From positions 124,001 through 188,000 of the forward strand of contig WSYJ01000156.1 of the NCBI GenBank assembly GCA_020186115.1: a stretch of DNA of 64,000 nt. Direction: 5' to 3'. Positions 52,260 through 62,365 of the stretch are shown here, piece by piece. Position 1 is the stretch's first letter; every line of letters starts with the position of its first letter. The translations under genes were made by a program, and so were the position numbers. This DNA is from Histomonas meleagridis. Taxonomy: Eukaryota > Parabasalia > Tritrichomonadida > Dientamoebidae. The notes beneath the pieces were generated by a model. It did no database searches, was not told the DNA's origin, and was given only the letters and a program-made list of their open reading frames with translations.

Positions 52260-55200
52260 TTATTTTTGGATTTCCTTCAATTGCAATTTAGGCTCTTTTT
52301 TTGGCCTAAATTCTTTTTCGCTTATCTCTCTTACACCTAATACCCGTGTGCCATTCACATTATGTACTTTTGGTTTCCATTGCTCATTTCTTTTTGGATC
52401 TTCTTTTGGCAATTTTCTCTTTTCGACTTCTTTTACCTCCACCCGTTTCTTCTTAACTTCTCTTTCACTTTCTGGCGCTCTTTGAATTGGCGTTGCTTTC
52501 ATTGAAGGTCTTACGAACTTTGGTGGTGGTGGAAGCTTACTTGGATCTTTTTGTGATTTAGCCTCATCTAATAACTTCTCCACTCTAACATGTAATTGTT
52601 CATCTGTTGGGAAAGGATCAACGCATCTTATTTCTCGCCGTCTTGGTTCAGTCAAATGTAATGATGAAAGTTCTGAAGAATCACTTGAAATATCAATACT
52701 TTGTTCTGCCTTTCTACTTCTCGAAGTTATAATGACTGTTGGTCTTACGTTCTTTGATTCTGGAGAAACTTTCGCTTGAGTTGGCACATCAACAGTTTTT
52801 GTACGTTGCTCTGTGGGGTGCCCCGTGGGGTACCCTGCGAAATCCCAAGGGAAGTTATTCTGGGTTTGACGTTGTTGTGTAAACTGTGGAAATTGAGAGT
52901 ATTGCGGTGGGGGTGGTACATATTGCCGATAATGGGGTGGCCCTTTATCAATCGTGATTAGTCTTAACGGTGTTTGCTTCGGTTCAGGTATTTGTTTATG
53001 TTTAATTTTCTTAAGTTTTGGCTTTTGTTTAATTTTCTTTTGTTTTTGTTTAACTTTTGGCTTTTTAATTCGTATTGGTTCCGGTTCAGGTTCAGGCTCA
53101 GGTATATATTCTCCAGAATCAGATTTTTCTTCTTCTTCAATTAAAGGTAAAGAAACATTTTCTTTGACTTCTTCTTCATGAATTTCTTCTTCTTCTTCGA
53201 TTCCATCACTAATGTGCACATCGACAGTTGTTTTTAATTCCATTTTTGGATTTATATCATTTGGCAAATTGAAATCTTCGAAATCGATTAATTCGTTTGG
53301 TACAACTTCATCACATTTGAACCCTAAATACGCTCTAATTAATCCGCATCTGAGCCACGGCACCATATTTGATACAATTGTTGCCAATAATATATTCGAA
53401 TTCGGAAATTCTTTTTCAATGTTATTACTAATTAAGTTTAATGATTCTGTTTCTATTTTAGTTAAAGTTCGTTTTGTGATTTTCGTTGAACATTCGGAGA
53501 TAAAATCATTAAACAATGGATCATTTTGGAATTTCTTTGAACCATTTACATATAAATTATAAACATCTGATGAAAAGTTTGATTCTCCAGTCATTTTAAT
53601 TTGATGAACTGCATTTTTAATATTAATAAACTCCGGAAATGATAATAATCGTAATGTAGCATCATTTGATTTACCTGTTTTAATAGTATTATATATAGCA
53701 ATGTATCGCCACCGAATAAACCATACAATTCGGAAAAGTTCAATGATTTGATTCCGAATTTGTTTTGGAATTTGATTAATTTTATTTGTCATTACGAATC
53801 TACAATATTCATATGTAGATATAACAAAGCCAATACCTAAGATAATGACAAAATCATTAAATTCTTTTAATGATTTCGGTGGTATTAATTCTAATGTTTC
53901 TTCAATGTTTATTAATGTTGAAAGTAATTTCATTTTTGGATTTTTCGTTGTAGGAATTGAATCAATGATTCGTTGTTTTAATATATTAATTATCGCTTGT
54001 AAACAAACCGATCGAATTTCATCAGATTCTTCTGGTGAATAATTAATGAATTTATACATTGCCATTAAAATTAATTTTAAGTTTTCCGAATGTTCCGATA
54101 TAATTCGAGTATATAATTGTAATGGTGTTAAAGCTATTGATGAATGTTTTAATAATTCTAATGTTAAATCAAATTTCCCATATAACATTAATAACTCTAT
54201 GATTAATGTTATATCTATATTTATATCATATATTATTGGATCGATTTTATTTTTATATAAAATTTTTTTGATTGCTTTCGTTAACATAAAGATATCAATG
54301 TTCTTTCCATGATGTGGTTTCTTTAATTCAAGTTGTTCTTCAATATCTTCTTCAGTAGGATTATACATAAATATATTTTTGGTGTTGTTTGTAGTTTTCG
54401 TTGGTATATAATCTTTCTTCATTAATTCATCAGTAAATATTTTATATAGAATTTGATCTCTTGGATTAGTCGAGATCGAAAGTCGTTTTTGTATGACTTC
54501 ATATGATGTTACATTTATATCTGTAAGACGTAAGATACATCGACAAAATAAAAATGCTAATAAATCTTCATGTGAATTTAATAATTCACTGACAGCTGTA
54601 TTAAAAACTTCAAATAAATATGATCGTAATGGTGATTGATATGGAAATATTCGAAATAAATCAGTAATGTATATTAATTTGGCTAATTTAATCGGTGGTA
54701 AATACCCATTTTCAGTAATAGAATTTAATGTTTCTGTCCACATTGGTTCGACTGAACCTTGTGGAAAATGTAATGACATTAAATTTTCAATCGTTTGTGG
54801 AACTTTTTCAACATCAATTTTAAGTTCCCGAAATTTATCTTTAGAATATATTATAAATAATCCAGGATCTACTGAATCAGCACAGACCATTATTATGTTT
54901 TCTTTCCCTGGTTGAAATGCTGTTAATGAACATAACGCATGACGCATGGAAATACCAGATCTTGTAACAGCACTAATTCTCCCATCGAGTGAAGTCACAA
55001 CAAAAAAGTGCCCGCTACATGACCATGCAATACTTGAAACGATTGGTGAATTTCCTGGGAAAATTTCTTTTAATGGAATTTTTGAGACAACTCTTAAGAA
55101 TCTTGTGACTATTAATAATGTTTGTGAAACTGCAATTACTGCTAATCGACAATCTCTAGACCACCAAATACATGGTGATCCTGACCCTTCAATTACTGAT

Positions 55201-56075
55201 AATTTTGTATCAGCTCGTTGAAAATTTTGTGCAGTACCATTAAGTGTACAAATAGAAACAAATAAGTATAATGTATCAAAGGGTTTACATGGTGGAAGTA
55301 ATGCAGTCAAACAAACAACTCCACAGCCTTCATCAGGATTATCAAATAAACATAAATCTTGATATGATATTGCTGAGTTTTGCGGTAAATTTGGTGATAA
55401 AACTGGATGGAGAGTAAACGTTTGACGTGGCTTCATAAATCCATGTGACGTTTGACCAACTTGTGTTATTGGATGATTTGATTCAATGTTGGTCCCAAAT
55501 CGTTTGTTGTCAGTAAGATCAATCCAATAACCTACGCCTTTAACTTCTTCTGGATATTGTTGCCAAACCCAAAATTGATTATCGATTGATAAAGCAATGC
55601 AATTACCACCTTCACTAACTGCTATGCCTTTAATACGACTTGGTAGGTCGGATGAACGTCGATTATCAAAGCCAAAAACATATGGTAGATCACCAACTTG
55701 ATTATGATTTATGGAAAAATTTAATGATTCACCTGTAGGAATAACACAATTCGTCATGGAACTAGATGAATCTTTACCAGCATTAATTTTAAGTGGAAGA
55801 GGAAATGTAATAACAAGTGAATTTTTCTGATTTTGATGAACAGCTAAAAGATTGGTCATTTTTGGTATGTGAATGGATGTCCCTCCATTAATAGATGGAA
55901 TTACACGAGATATTTTGTGATTTAAAAAATTGGTTGACTTCATATTTGACCATTGATTATTTGAATATATTAAAACTTTTCCTGGTTTGACAAATGATTT
56001 TTCTCCATTGCAACTGGTTAGATAGAAATCTGATTTTGTCCTTGGAAGTGACAATTGCTTTGGAGAAAGCCACAT
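52260..56075 (-). CDS. Large WD40-like beta-propeller protein with a Lys/Glu-rich C-terminus
   Basis: About 1271 residues from ATG 56075; the frame extends two codons to a TTG. The first ~430 residues are beta-rich with WD-like blades (NCIALSIDNQFWVWQQ, WSRDCRLAVIAVS, IAWSCSGHFFVVTSLDGRIS). The middle (~430-980) is helical. The C-terminal ~300 residues are low complexity: Glu/Pro runs, Lys-rich KQKQKK, a Pro/Gln/Tyr segment and charged helices. There is no membrane segment. The layout recalls ciliary scaffolds such as CPLANE1-type propeller proteins, but I cannot assign it. A GGGGTGCCC element (56113-56121) lies upstream. Confidence 0.55.
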   Translation of the reverse strand: MWLSPKQLSLPRTKSDFYLTSCNGEKSFVKPGKVLIYSNNQWSNMKSTNFLNHKISRVIPSINGGTSIHIPKMTNLLAVHQNQKNSLVITFPLPLKINAGKDSSSSMTNCVIPTGESLNFSINHNQVGDLPYVFGFDNRRSSDLPSRIKGIAVSEGGNCIALSIDNQFWVWQQYPEEVKGVGYWIDLTDNKRFGTNIESNHPITQVGQTSHGFMKPRQTFTLHPVLSPNLPQNSAISYQDLCLFDNPDEGCGVVCLTALLPPCKPFDTLYLFVSICTLNGTAQNFQRADTKLSVIEGSGSPCIWWSRDCRLAVIAVSQTLLIVTRFLRVVSKIPLKEIFPGNSPIVSSIAWSCSGHFFVVTSLDGRISAVTRSGISMRHALCSLTAFQPGKENIIMVCADSVDPGLFIIYSKDKFRELKIDVEKVPQTIENLMSLHFPQGSVEPMWTETLNSITENGYLPPIKLAKLIYITDLFRIFPYQSPLRSYLFEVFNTAVSELLNSHEDLLAFLFCRCILRLTDINVTSYEVIQKRLSISTNPRDQILYKIFTDELMKKDYIPTKTTNNTKNIFMYNPTEEDIEEQLELKKPHHGKNIDIFMLTKAIKKILYKNKIDPIIYDINIDITLIIELLMLYGKFDLTLELLKHSSIALTPLQLYTRIISEHSENLKLILMAMYKFINYSPEESDEIRSVCLQAIINILKQRIIDSIPTTKNPKMKLLSTLINIEETLELIPPKSLKEFNDFVIILGIGFVISTYEYCRFVMTNKINQIPKQIRNQIIELFRIVWFIRWRYIAIYNTIKTGKSNDATLRLLSFPEFINIKNAVHQIKMTGESNFSSDVYNLYVNGSKKFQNDPLFNDFISECSTKITKRTLTKIETESLNLISNNIEKEFPNSNILLATIVSNMVPWLRCGLIRAYLGFKCDEVVPNELIDFEDFNLPNDINPKMELKTTVDVHISDGIEEEEEIHEEEVKENVSLPLIEEEEKSDSGEYIPEPEPEPEPIRIKKPKVKQKQKKIKQKPKLKKIKHKQIPEPKQTPLRLITIDKGPPHYRQYVPPPPQYSQFPQFTQQRQTQNNFPWDFAGYPTGHPTEQRTKTVDVPTQAKVSPESKNVRPTVIITSRSRKAEQSIDISSDSSELSSLHLTEPRRREIRCVDPFPTDEQLHVRVEKLLDEAKSQKDPSKLPPPPKFVRPSMKATPIQRAPESEREVKKKRVEVKEVEKRKLPKEDPKRNEQWKPKVHNVNGTRVLGVREISEKEFRPKKEPKLQLKEIQK

Positions 56076-57210
56076 CAACAAATCACAAAACGAATAATAA
56101 ACGTTATCAAAAGGGGTGCCCTGAAATGCATATTCATGATTAAAATGAGGGTAAATAATTTACGACTAAGTAATTAATTTATATCTTTAATGTTGACATT
56201 AAATAAGATACAGATATTGAAATTTTTATTACATCAGGTTTGTAATAAATTGAAAAGAAATTATATGTTTTAATTATATAATTATACATTTAAAATTACA
56301 ATTGCCATTTCTTTAATATTAAAAAGACATGAATGAATATGGAATTTAAAATGTGGTGAATCCATTCCCAAAGAATGTTGATTATTTTATTGTAGTTACA
56401 AAATTAAAGTGCTGATATATTTTGTAAAAGTTCAATATTGAAATATTAGCAATTAAAATCATTTTAATTGGGAAATTTTTCTACATTGTCGACAATTGCA
56501 TACAAGAATATACTTTATTTTGCTCACTATTTTACAGATAATAAGATATATTTTTTATGGAATAATACATTTATTCCTTTGGAAGATTATTTTTCCAAGA
56601 ACATTTAAAAAACTTTGAAAGAATGATTGGGAACTTCATTAACAATTAATTAAAAAAGGAGTTGATCATAATGAAATTTCATTATATTATTATTCTATTA
56701 TCATCCTTTGGCGTACAAATATAGACTTCTCAATGTTAAAGAAAATGATGAATTTCAAATATTGCATATTTTTTAGATTCATTTGTGAATAAAAAATGTC
56801 GTCAATGTAACATTGATAATTTCTTTATTTTTGTTCTAAAATTTCAAATTTTTAAAAATTTTTATATTATTTATTATATTTCTTTTTGATTCTATCCAGA
56901 TTTTATCATAATTTTACCAAAGTACAAAGCATCAACTATTTGATTTTATAGTGAAAACATAAGCGCTGTACTTCACGTTTTTATCCTATCGGCAAGAGAA
57001 TACTGGCAATTTTTCCCTTTGATTTCAATAACTATTTGGTCGTTCTGAGTTTCAATACAAACAAACTGAATTTTTCGCACAAATGTGTGGGCAAAAAATA
57101 ATTGAAATAAACCTCCGTTTCTAATTCATTTTCTATACCAAAAGTTAAATTTTCATTTCTTATTGCTCACAACAATTTACGTTTTATTCAAACGGAAATT
57201 TTAAAGATTC
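56076..57210. other. Intergenic region with an ankyrin-head relic
   Basis: Bases 56610-56690 (plus) are a decayed copy of the head-gene segment encoding NDWELH-KLIKEG (compare 45963-46045). Another minus-strand scrap with ATAAGCGCTGT is near 56957-56977. GGGGTGCCC (56113-56121) belongs to the propeller gene promoter. The rest is AT-rich without a gene. Confidence 0.5.
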
Positions 57211-59388
57211 ATGGTTCAAGTGTTGTTCTTCATTATACAAATTGCTCATTCAGAAAATATCGATAACAAAATTCAACTTCGTGTGAGTTATGATGGATCT
57301 CGGGCAATATTAAACTGGACTGGTTTCCATCAAACTCAAAATGTATATTATACAGTATATTCATCTATTGACAATGGAATTAATTGGCTTCCTGTAAGTT
57401 CATTTGATTATAACACAACACAAGAGGTTAAAGTTCTTAATGTTTATCCTGTTGGAAGTGCTGGAATTACTATTCCTCGAGTAACATTCTATTTTAAAGA
57501 TGGTTCTACTCTTACAACAGAGAGGTCAGCTTCTTTAAAAGTTTGGATGGAAGGTGGTTATTACGATTATGAAGGACATTTTTCTTTTGATGCATATGGT
57601 CTTAATCCTTATACAAAAGAACAAATTATTAAAGTTACACCGAAAACAACAGCAGATTTTGAAAAAATCTTGTTAGACGAGATGCGTAATTATGATGTAA
57701 TAGTTTTTGGCACATGGGATGCTAACGGACGTGAATATCTCAGTGATGAAGCAGTTGAACGTGTTAAGGAATATATTAATCTTGGCTATGGAGTTCTTAT
57801 TGGACATGATGTCATAGGATCTGAATTTGGGAATGAAGTAGGACTTGGTCGAATTGCGGATATGTTTGGAATTAAGCTTGGAACACGACAATGTCAATGG
57901 CTTCCAAAATGTTCTGATGGTACCATTGATCAACATTGGGGTCATTGGTCACAAGAAGTTTTAGTTCTAAAGAGGGGACTCTTGACACAATTTCCACATA
58001 CAATTTATCAATCAAATCTTTTAACTATTCTACTAACACATACATGTGATAATGCAGCATTTGGTGATGTATGGCTGGAATTAGGCACAACCAAAGAAGG
58101 TGATGTACCAGATAACTTTGATGTTGGAAGTTTTGAAGAAGTAGAAAACTATGCATGGAGCCTTTCGGGTTATTCTGATATTCGATATGGAAATCCGCAT
58201 TATTATTTGACAACATATCGAAACACAGCAATGATTCAAATGGGTCATAGTGATGCTTCTTCGACAGAAGATGAACGAAAAGTTTTAGCGAATACTATTT
58301 ATTATTTATATCAACGAACATCAAATCAATATTCATATGATTATTCATTTGAAGATCGAACAGCACCAACTAAACCGACCATTACACAACCAGACATAAG
58401 TGAAAGAACAGTTCAACTTTCATCCGAAGATCCGAAAGATATTTATTTATATCGCGTTGAAGGACAAACATATAATGGTGATGAAAAATTTACATCAGAT
58501 ATAGTATCACTTGAATATCCAACAGGAATCAAAGAATATTATTATATCATTGATAATAATCAAAGCACAGAAATTACAATCGATATGGAAAGTGAATTTA
58601 GCAAAACGACGACTGGAATTATTGAAGATATTATCAATGAAGATGTATATATTCATGCAGTAGCTATTGACATTTCAGGTAAAATGAGTGAAACATCTCA
58701 TTTTTATCTTGAGAAAACACCCGATCCAACAAACACATTCTCACAATCAAATACGTATTCACAGAGTAATACATTTAGTCAATCAAATACATTTACACAA
58801 TCAAATACATTTACACAATCAAATACATTTACACAATCAAATACATTTACACAATCAAATACATTCAAACAATCAAATACATTCGTACAGAGTAATGTAT
58901 TTGTGCAATCAGATACATATACTGCAGATGTATCCATTACGAATACTTTGATTTTTTCGATTTCTTATTCGATGTCATTAAGTGCTTATCAAAGGTCAAT
59001 TGAAGTTTCATATATAACGTCACACATTGGCGCAAGTATAATTTTCATTAAGACAGAATTTATTATCTATGATTATTCGATGATATTATTTTCTTCTTAT
59101 TATAGTTTTTATATAACAACAAATTTTTATACATATAATAATTCAGATGAAATTAATGGGAAAGAACAAATTTCAAAAGGCGCATTAATAGCAATTGTTT
59201 GTTCAGCAGTAGCAATTGCATTAATTATCATTGGAATTGTTATATTTTTAATTCGTAATAAACAAATGAAAGAAAAAACAAAATCAACAACATCAAATAA
59301 AACAGAACAAAATATGAATGAAAAATATATTCACATTGATGAAAATGTTCAAAACTTAGCAAGCAATGATAATGATCAATGGTTATAA
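57211..59388 (+). CDS. Single-pass surface protein with a QSNTF repeat stalk
   Basis: The product is 725 residues from ATG 57211. It has an N-terminal hydrophobic signal (VLFFIIQIAHS), a beta-sandwich (~20-110), then a flavodoxin/glutamine-amidotransferase-like domain (~115-330: IVFGTWDANGREYLSDEAVERVKEYINLGYGVLIGHDVIG) of the kind seen in trichomonad surface proteins (possibly DUF5057). A further beta region (~390-500) leads to ~11 six-residue repeats (TFTQSN/TFSQSN, ~508-575). A membrane helix (LIAIVCSAVAIALIIIGIVI, ~660-680) and a charged cytoplasmic tail end it. The design fits an adhesin-like or sensory surface protein; no function is shown. Confidence 0.75.
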   Translation: MVQVLFFIIQIAHSENIDNKIQLRVSYDGSRAILNWTGFHQTQNVYYTVYSSIDNGINWLPVSSFDYNTTQEVKVLNVYPVGSAGITIPRVTFYFKDGSTLTTERSASLKVWMEGGYYDYEGHFSFDAYGLNPYTKEQIIKVTPKTTADFEKILLDEMRNYDVIVFGTWDANGREYLSDEAVERVKEYINLGYGVLIGHDVIGSEFGNEVGLGRIADMFGIKLGTRQCQWLPKCSDGTIDQHWGHWSQEVLVLKRGLLTQFPHTIYQSNLLTILLTHTCDNAAFGDVWLELGTTKEGDVPDNFDVGSFEEVENYAWSLSGYSDIRYGNPHYYLTTYRNTAMIQMGHSDASSTEDERKVLANTIYYLYQRTSNQYSYDYSFEDRTAPTKPTITQPDISERTVQLSSEDPKDIYLYRVEGQTYNGDEKFTSDIVSLEYPTGIKEYYYIIDNNQSTEITIDMESEFSKTTTGIIEDIINEDVYIHAVAIDISGKMSETSHFYLEKTPDPTNTFSQSNTYSQSNTFSQSNTFTQSNTFTQSNTFTQSNTFTQSNTFKQSNTFVQSNVFVQSDTYTADVSITNTLIFSISYSMSLSAYQRSIEVSYITSHIGASIIFIKTEFIIYDYSMILFSSYYSFYITTNFYTYNNSDEINGKEQISKGALIAIVCSAVAIALIIIGIVIFLIRNKQMKEKTKSTTSNKTEQNMNEKYIHIDENVQNLASNDNDQWL
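58736..58920 (+). repeat. 18-bp coding tandem repeat (TFxQSN)
   Basis: About ten copies of an 18-bp unit (ACATTTACACAATCAAAT and variants) encode TFTQSN-type hexapeptides. The central four copies are identical, so the array may vary in length between strains. Confidence 0.85.
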
Positions 59389-59736
59389 TTTTCAAATGTT
59401 TTATAATAATAAAAATTTATCATTTTATTATTTTTCATTGTTCAGAGACAACTTTAACATTTTGTTAAATCTCATGTTCTGAGAACAAATAAAACAAATT
59501 TCGATGGTTATAATAAATTTAAATTATATTGTTTTTATCAATAATAAAAAAATTTAGTTTATTTTGATTTGATGAAAAAGTTTTTGTTTACGAAAAATAC
59601 GTTAAGTCATATCACATAACTTTGTAAAAACTACGGTTTTGTACTGATTTCTTTCCGGTGATTAACGGTTAACGAAGAAATTTCTGAACATTTCTATAGT
59701 TTACATACCATTTGAGCGGTACATATCAATTTTCTG
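59389..59736. promoter_or_regulatory. Intergenic region and acyltransferase promoter area
   Basis: After the surface-protein stop the DNA is AT-rich. AACGGTTAACG (59666-59676) and GAGCGGTACAT, then ATATCAATTTTCTG just before the ATG at 59737, form a candidate promoter with a short leader. No gene. Confidence 0.35.
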
Positions 59737-60681
59737 ATGCCACTTTATGTGCCATGCCCTGTAAATAAGCCAGAATACCACAATCAGAAAGAATTAGCTG
59801 ATGTTAGTGATGAAGAATTCCATGAAATCTTCCAACCAAAAAAACCTAATACTTTTTCAAAGATATATCGTGCGATCACTTTTGTCTTATTTTTAGGGCC
59901 TATTAGATTGGTTTTGACAGTTCTATTCACTGTCCTTTACTTTTTATTCACAGCTCTACTTTCACATACAGAAAGATTCTTTGATTCAAAACAAAAATTC
60001 AGGAATTTTGTCTTTAAGACAGCACACCCATTTCAACGCATTGCAATGTTCTTTGCAGGTGTGGTCAAAGTCAATATCAATGGTAAAATCGATCCCAGAA
60101 CACGATCTTTAATAACAAATCATTTATCACTTTTTGATGCGCCCATGATATGTTCCATCCATCCTTTATGCTTTGTATTAATGGAATCTTTGAGAAGCGT
60201 TTGGCTTTTAAGGAAGTTTGGAGATGTTTATGGATTCATATATGTTGATCGATCAGTCAAATGTAACACAACGGAAAAAATTATTAACACTCAGAATGAT
60301 CCAGAGTCACCTCCACTTCAAGTTTTCCCAGAAGGCAAAGTTACCAATGGAGATTGCATAATGGGATTCAGAACAGGAGCATTCGTGAATGACACCGTTA
60401 TACAGCCAGTTACAATGAGGTACAACCAGTACTTGATAAGAGAGGACATGGCAACTGTTTCTTGGTTGGAAGATAGTATTTTAACATACTTATATCAATA
60501 CTTTTCGATCCCATTTATGACCCTCAACATCAATATATTAGATCCAATAGACTTCAAAGGTTCAAAGAAAACGCCACAAGAAAGAGCAGCTGAGGTTCAA
60601 CTGATTATGGCAAATTCACTTGGTTGCAAAGCAATCAAAAGAACGAACAAAGAAATATTCCAAAAACCAAAAGCTGAATAA
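59737..60681 (+). CDS. PlsC-type glycerolipid acyltransferase
   Basis: 314 residues from ATG 59737. A long hydrophobic segment (~45-80) anchors it. The PlsC motifs are in order: NHLSLFD (HX4D catalytic block I, ~residue 125), GFIYVDRS (block II), FPEGKVTNGDCIMGFRTGAF (block III, with Lys for the usual Thr after FPEG) and VIQPVTM (block IV). The enzyme class moves an acyl group from acyl-CoA to lysophosphatidic acid or a lysophospholipid, at ER membranes; it is closest in pattern to LPCAT/AGPAT-type enzymes. The acyl-CoA synthetase at 33124 would supply its substrate. Confidence 0.9.
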   Translation: MPLYVPCPVNKPEYHNQKELADVSDEEFHEIFQPKKPNTFSKIYRAITFVLFLGPIRLVLTVLFTVLYFLFTALLSHTERFFDSKQKFRNFVFKTAHPFQRIAMFFAGVVKVNINGKIDPRTRSLITNHLSLFDAPMICSIHPLCFVLMESLRSVWLLRKFGDVYGFIYVDRSVKCNTTEKIINTQNDPESPPLQVFPEGKVTNGDCIMGFRTGAFVNDTVIQPVTMRYNQYLIREDMATVSWLEDSILTYLYQYFSIPFMTLNINILDPIDFKGSKKTPQERAAEVQLIMANSLGCKAIKRTNKEIFQKPKAE

Positions 60682-60909
60682 AAATTTTCATGTTTTTGAT
60701 TTTGAAGAAATTTCATTTGTAATTATGTTTAAGAATAAAAATCTGATCTGAGTGTTATTGCATAACAAAGTTTGATTTTCCAGATCTAGATTTTGAATTT
60801 GAAGATATGATTAAAACAAAAAATGAGCACAAACAACCAGGGGCCCGTTTTTGTAAAAGGGAAAGGTTTATTAATATGAATAAAAACATTTAATCTGTCT
60901 TGATTAATT

Positions 60910-61150
60910 CTATAGCATGGCTTTTAACCCGCCAACAACCATAGCTGCACCAACTATTTCTATAAATACGAATTCTGAGAAGACCAAGGTTCTTATTGGA
61001 TATAGAAAATAAGAGCAGATTCCTTTTTTATCTGGATCGCACCACCCACAAATCATTGGCATTACTAATAGTAACCATGTGTATATGAAAAATAATGCCA
61101 ATGCAAAAAAGAAGAGAAACTTATTTAGGAAAGAAATTGTTGAATGACAT
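60910..61150 (-). pseudogene. Small two-helix membrane protein with a single-base frameshift
   Basis: An initiator-like TCACTTC (61153-61159) lies 6 nt before ATG 61150. The frame reads MSFNNFFPK and stops at 61121. One base off, the next frame continues as FLFFFALALFFIYTWLLLV..., with two hydrophobic helices and a central CGWCDPDKKGIC motif, to 60910. Dropping one C of the CC at 61128-61129 would join them into ~77 residues. It is therefore either an indel in the assembly or a recently broken gene. The small Cys-containing two-helix protein has no assigned family. Confidence 0.5.
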
Positions 61151-61152
61151 TT

Positions 61153-61159
61153 GAAGTGA
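61153..61159 (-). promoter_or_regulatory. Initiator-like TCACTTC of the small membrane gene
   Basis: The heptamer is identical to the initiators of the serpin and SCS beta genes. Start at 61157 would leave a 6-nt leader before ATG 61150, which supports 61150 as the true start despite the short first frame. Confidence 0.5.
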
Positions 61160-61243
61160 AATTACTTTATTAACAATATAAAATGAAATAAAAAATTCGG
61201 AAATTTTAGTATTTAATAATAAACTTATGTCAAAAAAGATAAA

Positions 61244-61645
61244 TTACTCTTCCTTCTTCTTTGTTTGACCAAGAAGAACCTTGTGAATATGTGGAACAAC
61301 ACCTGCAGATGCAATTGTAATATTCGAAAGAAGTTGGTTCAATTCTTCATCATTACGAATAGCAAGCATAATATGACGTGGTGAGATTCTTGTCTTCTTG
61401 TTATCACGAGCTGCATTTCCTGCAAGTTCAAGAACTTCGACTGTAAGATATTCAAGAACTGCAGCCATGAATACTGGAGCACCTGCACCAACACGATCTC
61501 CATAACGACCTTCACGAAGGAAACGATGAAGACGACCAACTGGAAATTGAAGTCCTGCACGACTTGATCTTGTCTTTGGATGAGCACGTTCTCCATCAAC
61601 TGCTGTCTTTGTGGCTGTTTTCTTAACACCTTTCTTAGCTGGCAT
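61244..61645 (-). CDS. H2A: Histone H2A
   Basis: The product is 133 residues from ATG 61645, with the H2A fold signatures [20 protein letters not shown], the acidic-patch region [20 protein letters not shown] and [23 protein letters not shown]. The tail ends QTKKKEE and has no SQ phosphorylation motif, so it is a canonical H2A rather than H2A.X, and it lacks H2A.Z marks. It pairs with H2B and is divergently arranged with the H2B gene starting at 61947; they share ~300 bp. Codon use is less AT-rich than average. Confidence 0.98.
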   Translation of the reverse strand: MPAKKGVKKTATKTAVDGERAHPKTRSSRAGLQFPVGRLHRFLREGRYGDRVGAGAPVFMAAVLEYLTVEVLELAGNAARDNKKTRISPRHIMLAIRNDEELNQLLSNITIASAGVVPHIHKVLLGQTKKKEE

Positions 61646-61946
61646 ATAAAAAAAATGATTTTATTGTTCAAACAAATATATACCTCAATTCATATATTCA
61701 AAAAATTTTGGTGTAAAACGACATCAAAATTACCCGGTATATTATCAAAATTATTTATTAAAATTTTAATGATTTAAAACGGCAATTAATTTGAGTGAAG
61801 TTTTCACAATTTTTTCGTTATAAATTAATGGGAGTTAAATGACATTAAAATATATTCAAATTTATATATTCAAAATGCAAGGTCCTAAAATGGCAATCAA
61901 TATAATTCATTCAATTTTTTCGCCATAATATTAACATTTTTTTTAA
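61646..61946. promoter_or_regulatory. Shared divergent promoter of H2A and H2B
   Basis: The 301-bp AT-rich interval between the divergent histone ATGs probably carries both promoters, allowing coordinate expression. Candidate elements include TTTTCGTTAT and TTTTCGCCAT near the H2B side; no GGGGTGCCCC element is present. Confidence 0.5.
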
Positions 61947-62333
61947 ATGTCAACTAAGAAACCTGCCTCTAAGACACCAACAGAAAAGAAACCAGCTGTT
62001 GAAGGTGAAGCACCAGCAGAAACTGAAAAGGAAAAGAAGCAACGTCATAAGAAGAGGAATGAATCTTTCTCATCTTACATTTTCAAAGTTTTGAAACAAG
62101 TTCATCCAGATATTGGAATTTCCAACAAAGCTATGTTAGTAATGAACAACTTTGTCACTGATATTTTCGAACGTATTGCACGCGAAGGTGCCCGCCTTGT
62201 TGATATGAATGATCGTAACACACTTGGATCGCGCGAAATCCAAACAGCAGTTCGACTTGTTCTTCCCGGAGATCTTGCCAAACATGCCGTATCAGAAGGT
62301 GGTAAAGCTGTAGCCAAATTCAATGCAGAATAA
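61947..62333 (+). CDS. H2B: Histone H2B
   Basis: The product is 128 residues from ATG 61947. The N-tail is Lys/Pro/Thr-rich ([21 protein letters not shown]). The histone fold reads [59 protein letters not shown] and [15 protein letters not shown]. The tail is shorter and more acidic than animal H2B. It forms the H2A-H2B dimer with the product of the divergent gene. Confidence 0.98.
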   Translation: MSTKKPASKTPTEKKPAVEGEAPAETEKEKKQRHKKRNESFSSYIFKVLKQVHPDIGISNKAMLVMNNFVTDIFERIAREGARLVDMNDRNTLGSREIQTAVRLVLPGDLAKHAVSEGGKAVAKFNAE

Positions 62334-62365
62334 GAAAAACGAATTTTTATATTAAAACATATTTA

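Noticed and set aside
52815-52835. GGGGTGCCCC and GGGGTACCC as promoter elements
   Set aside because: They lie inside the propeller coding sequence (Gly/Pro/Thr/His codons); position suggests chance.
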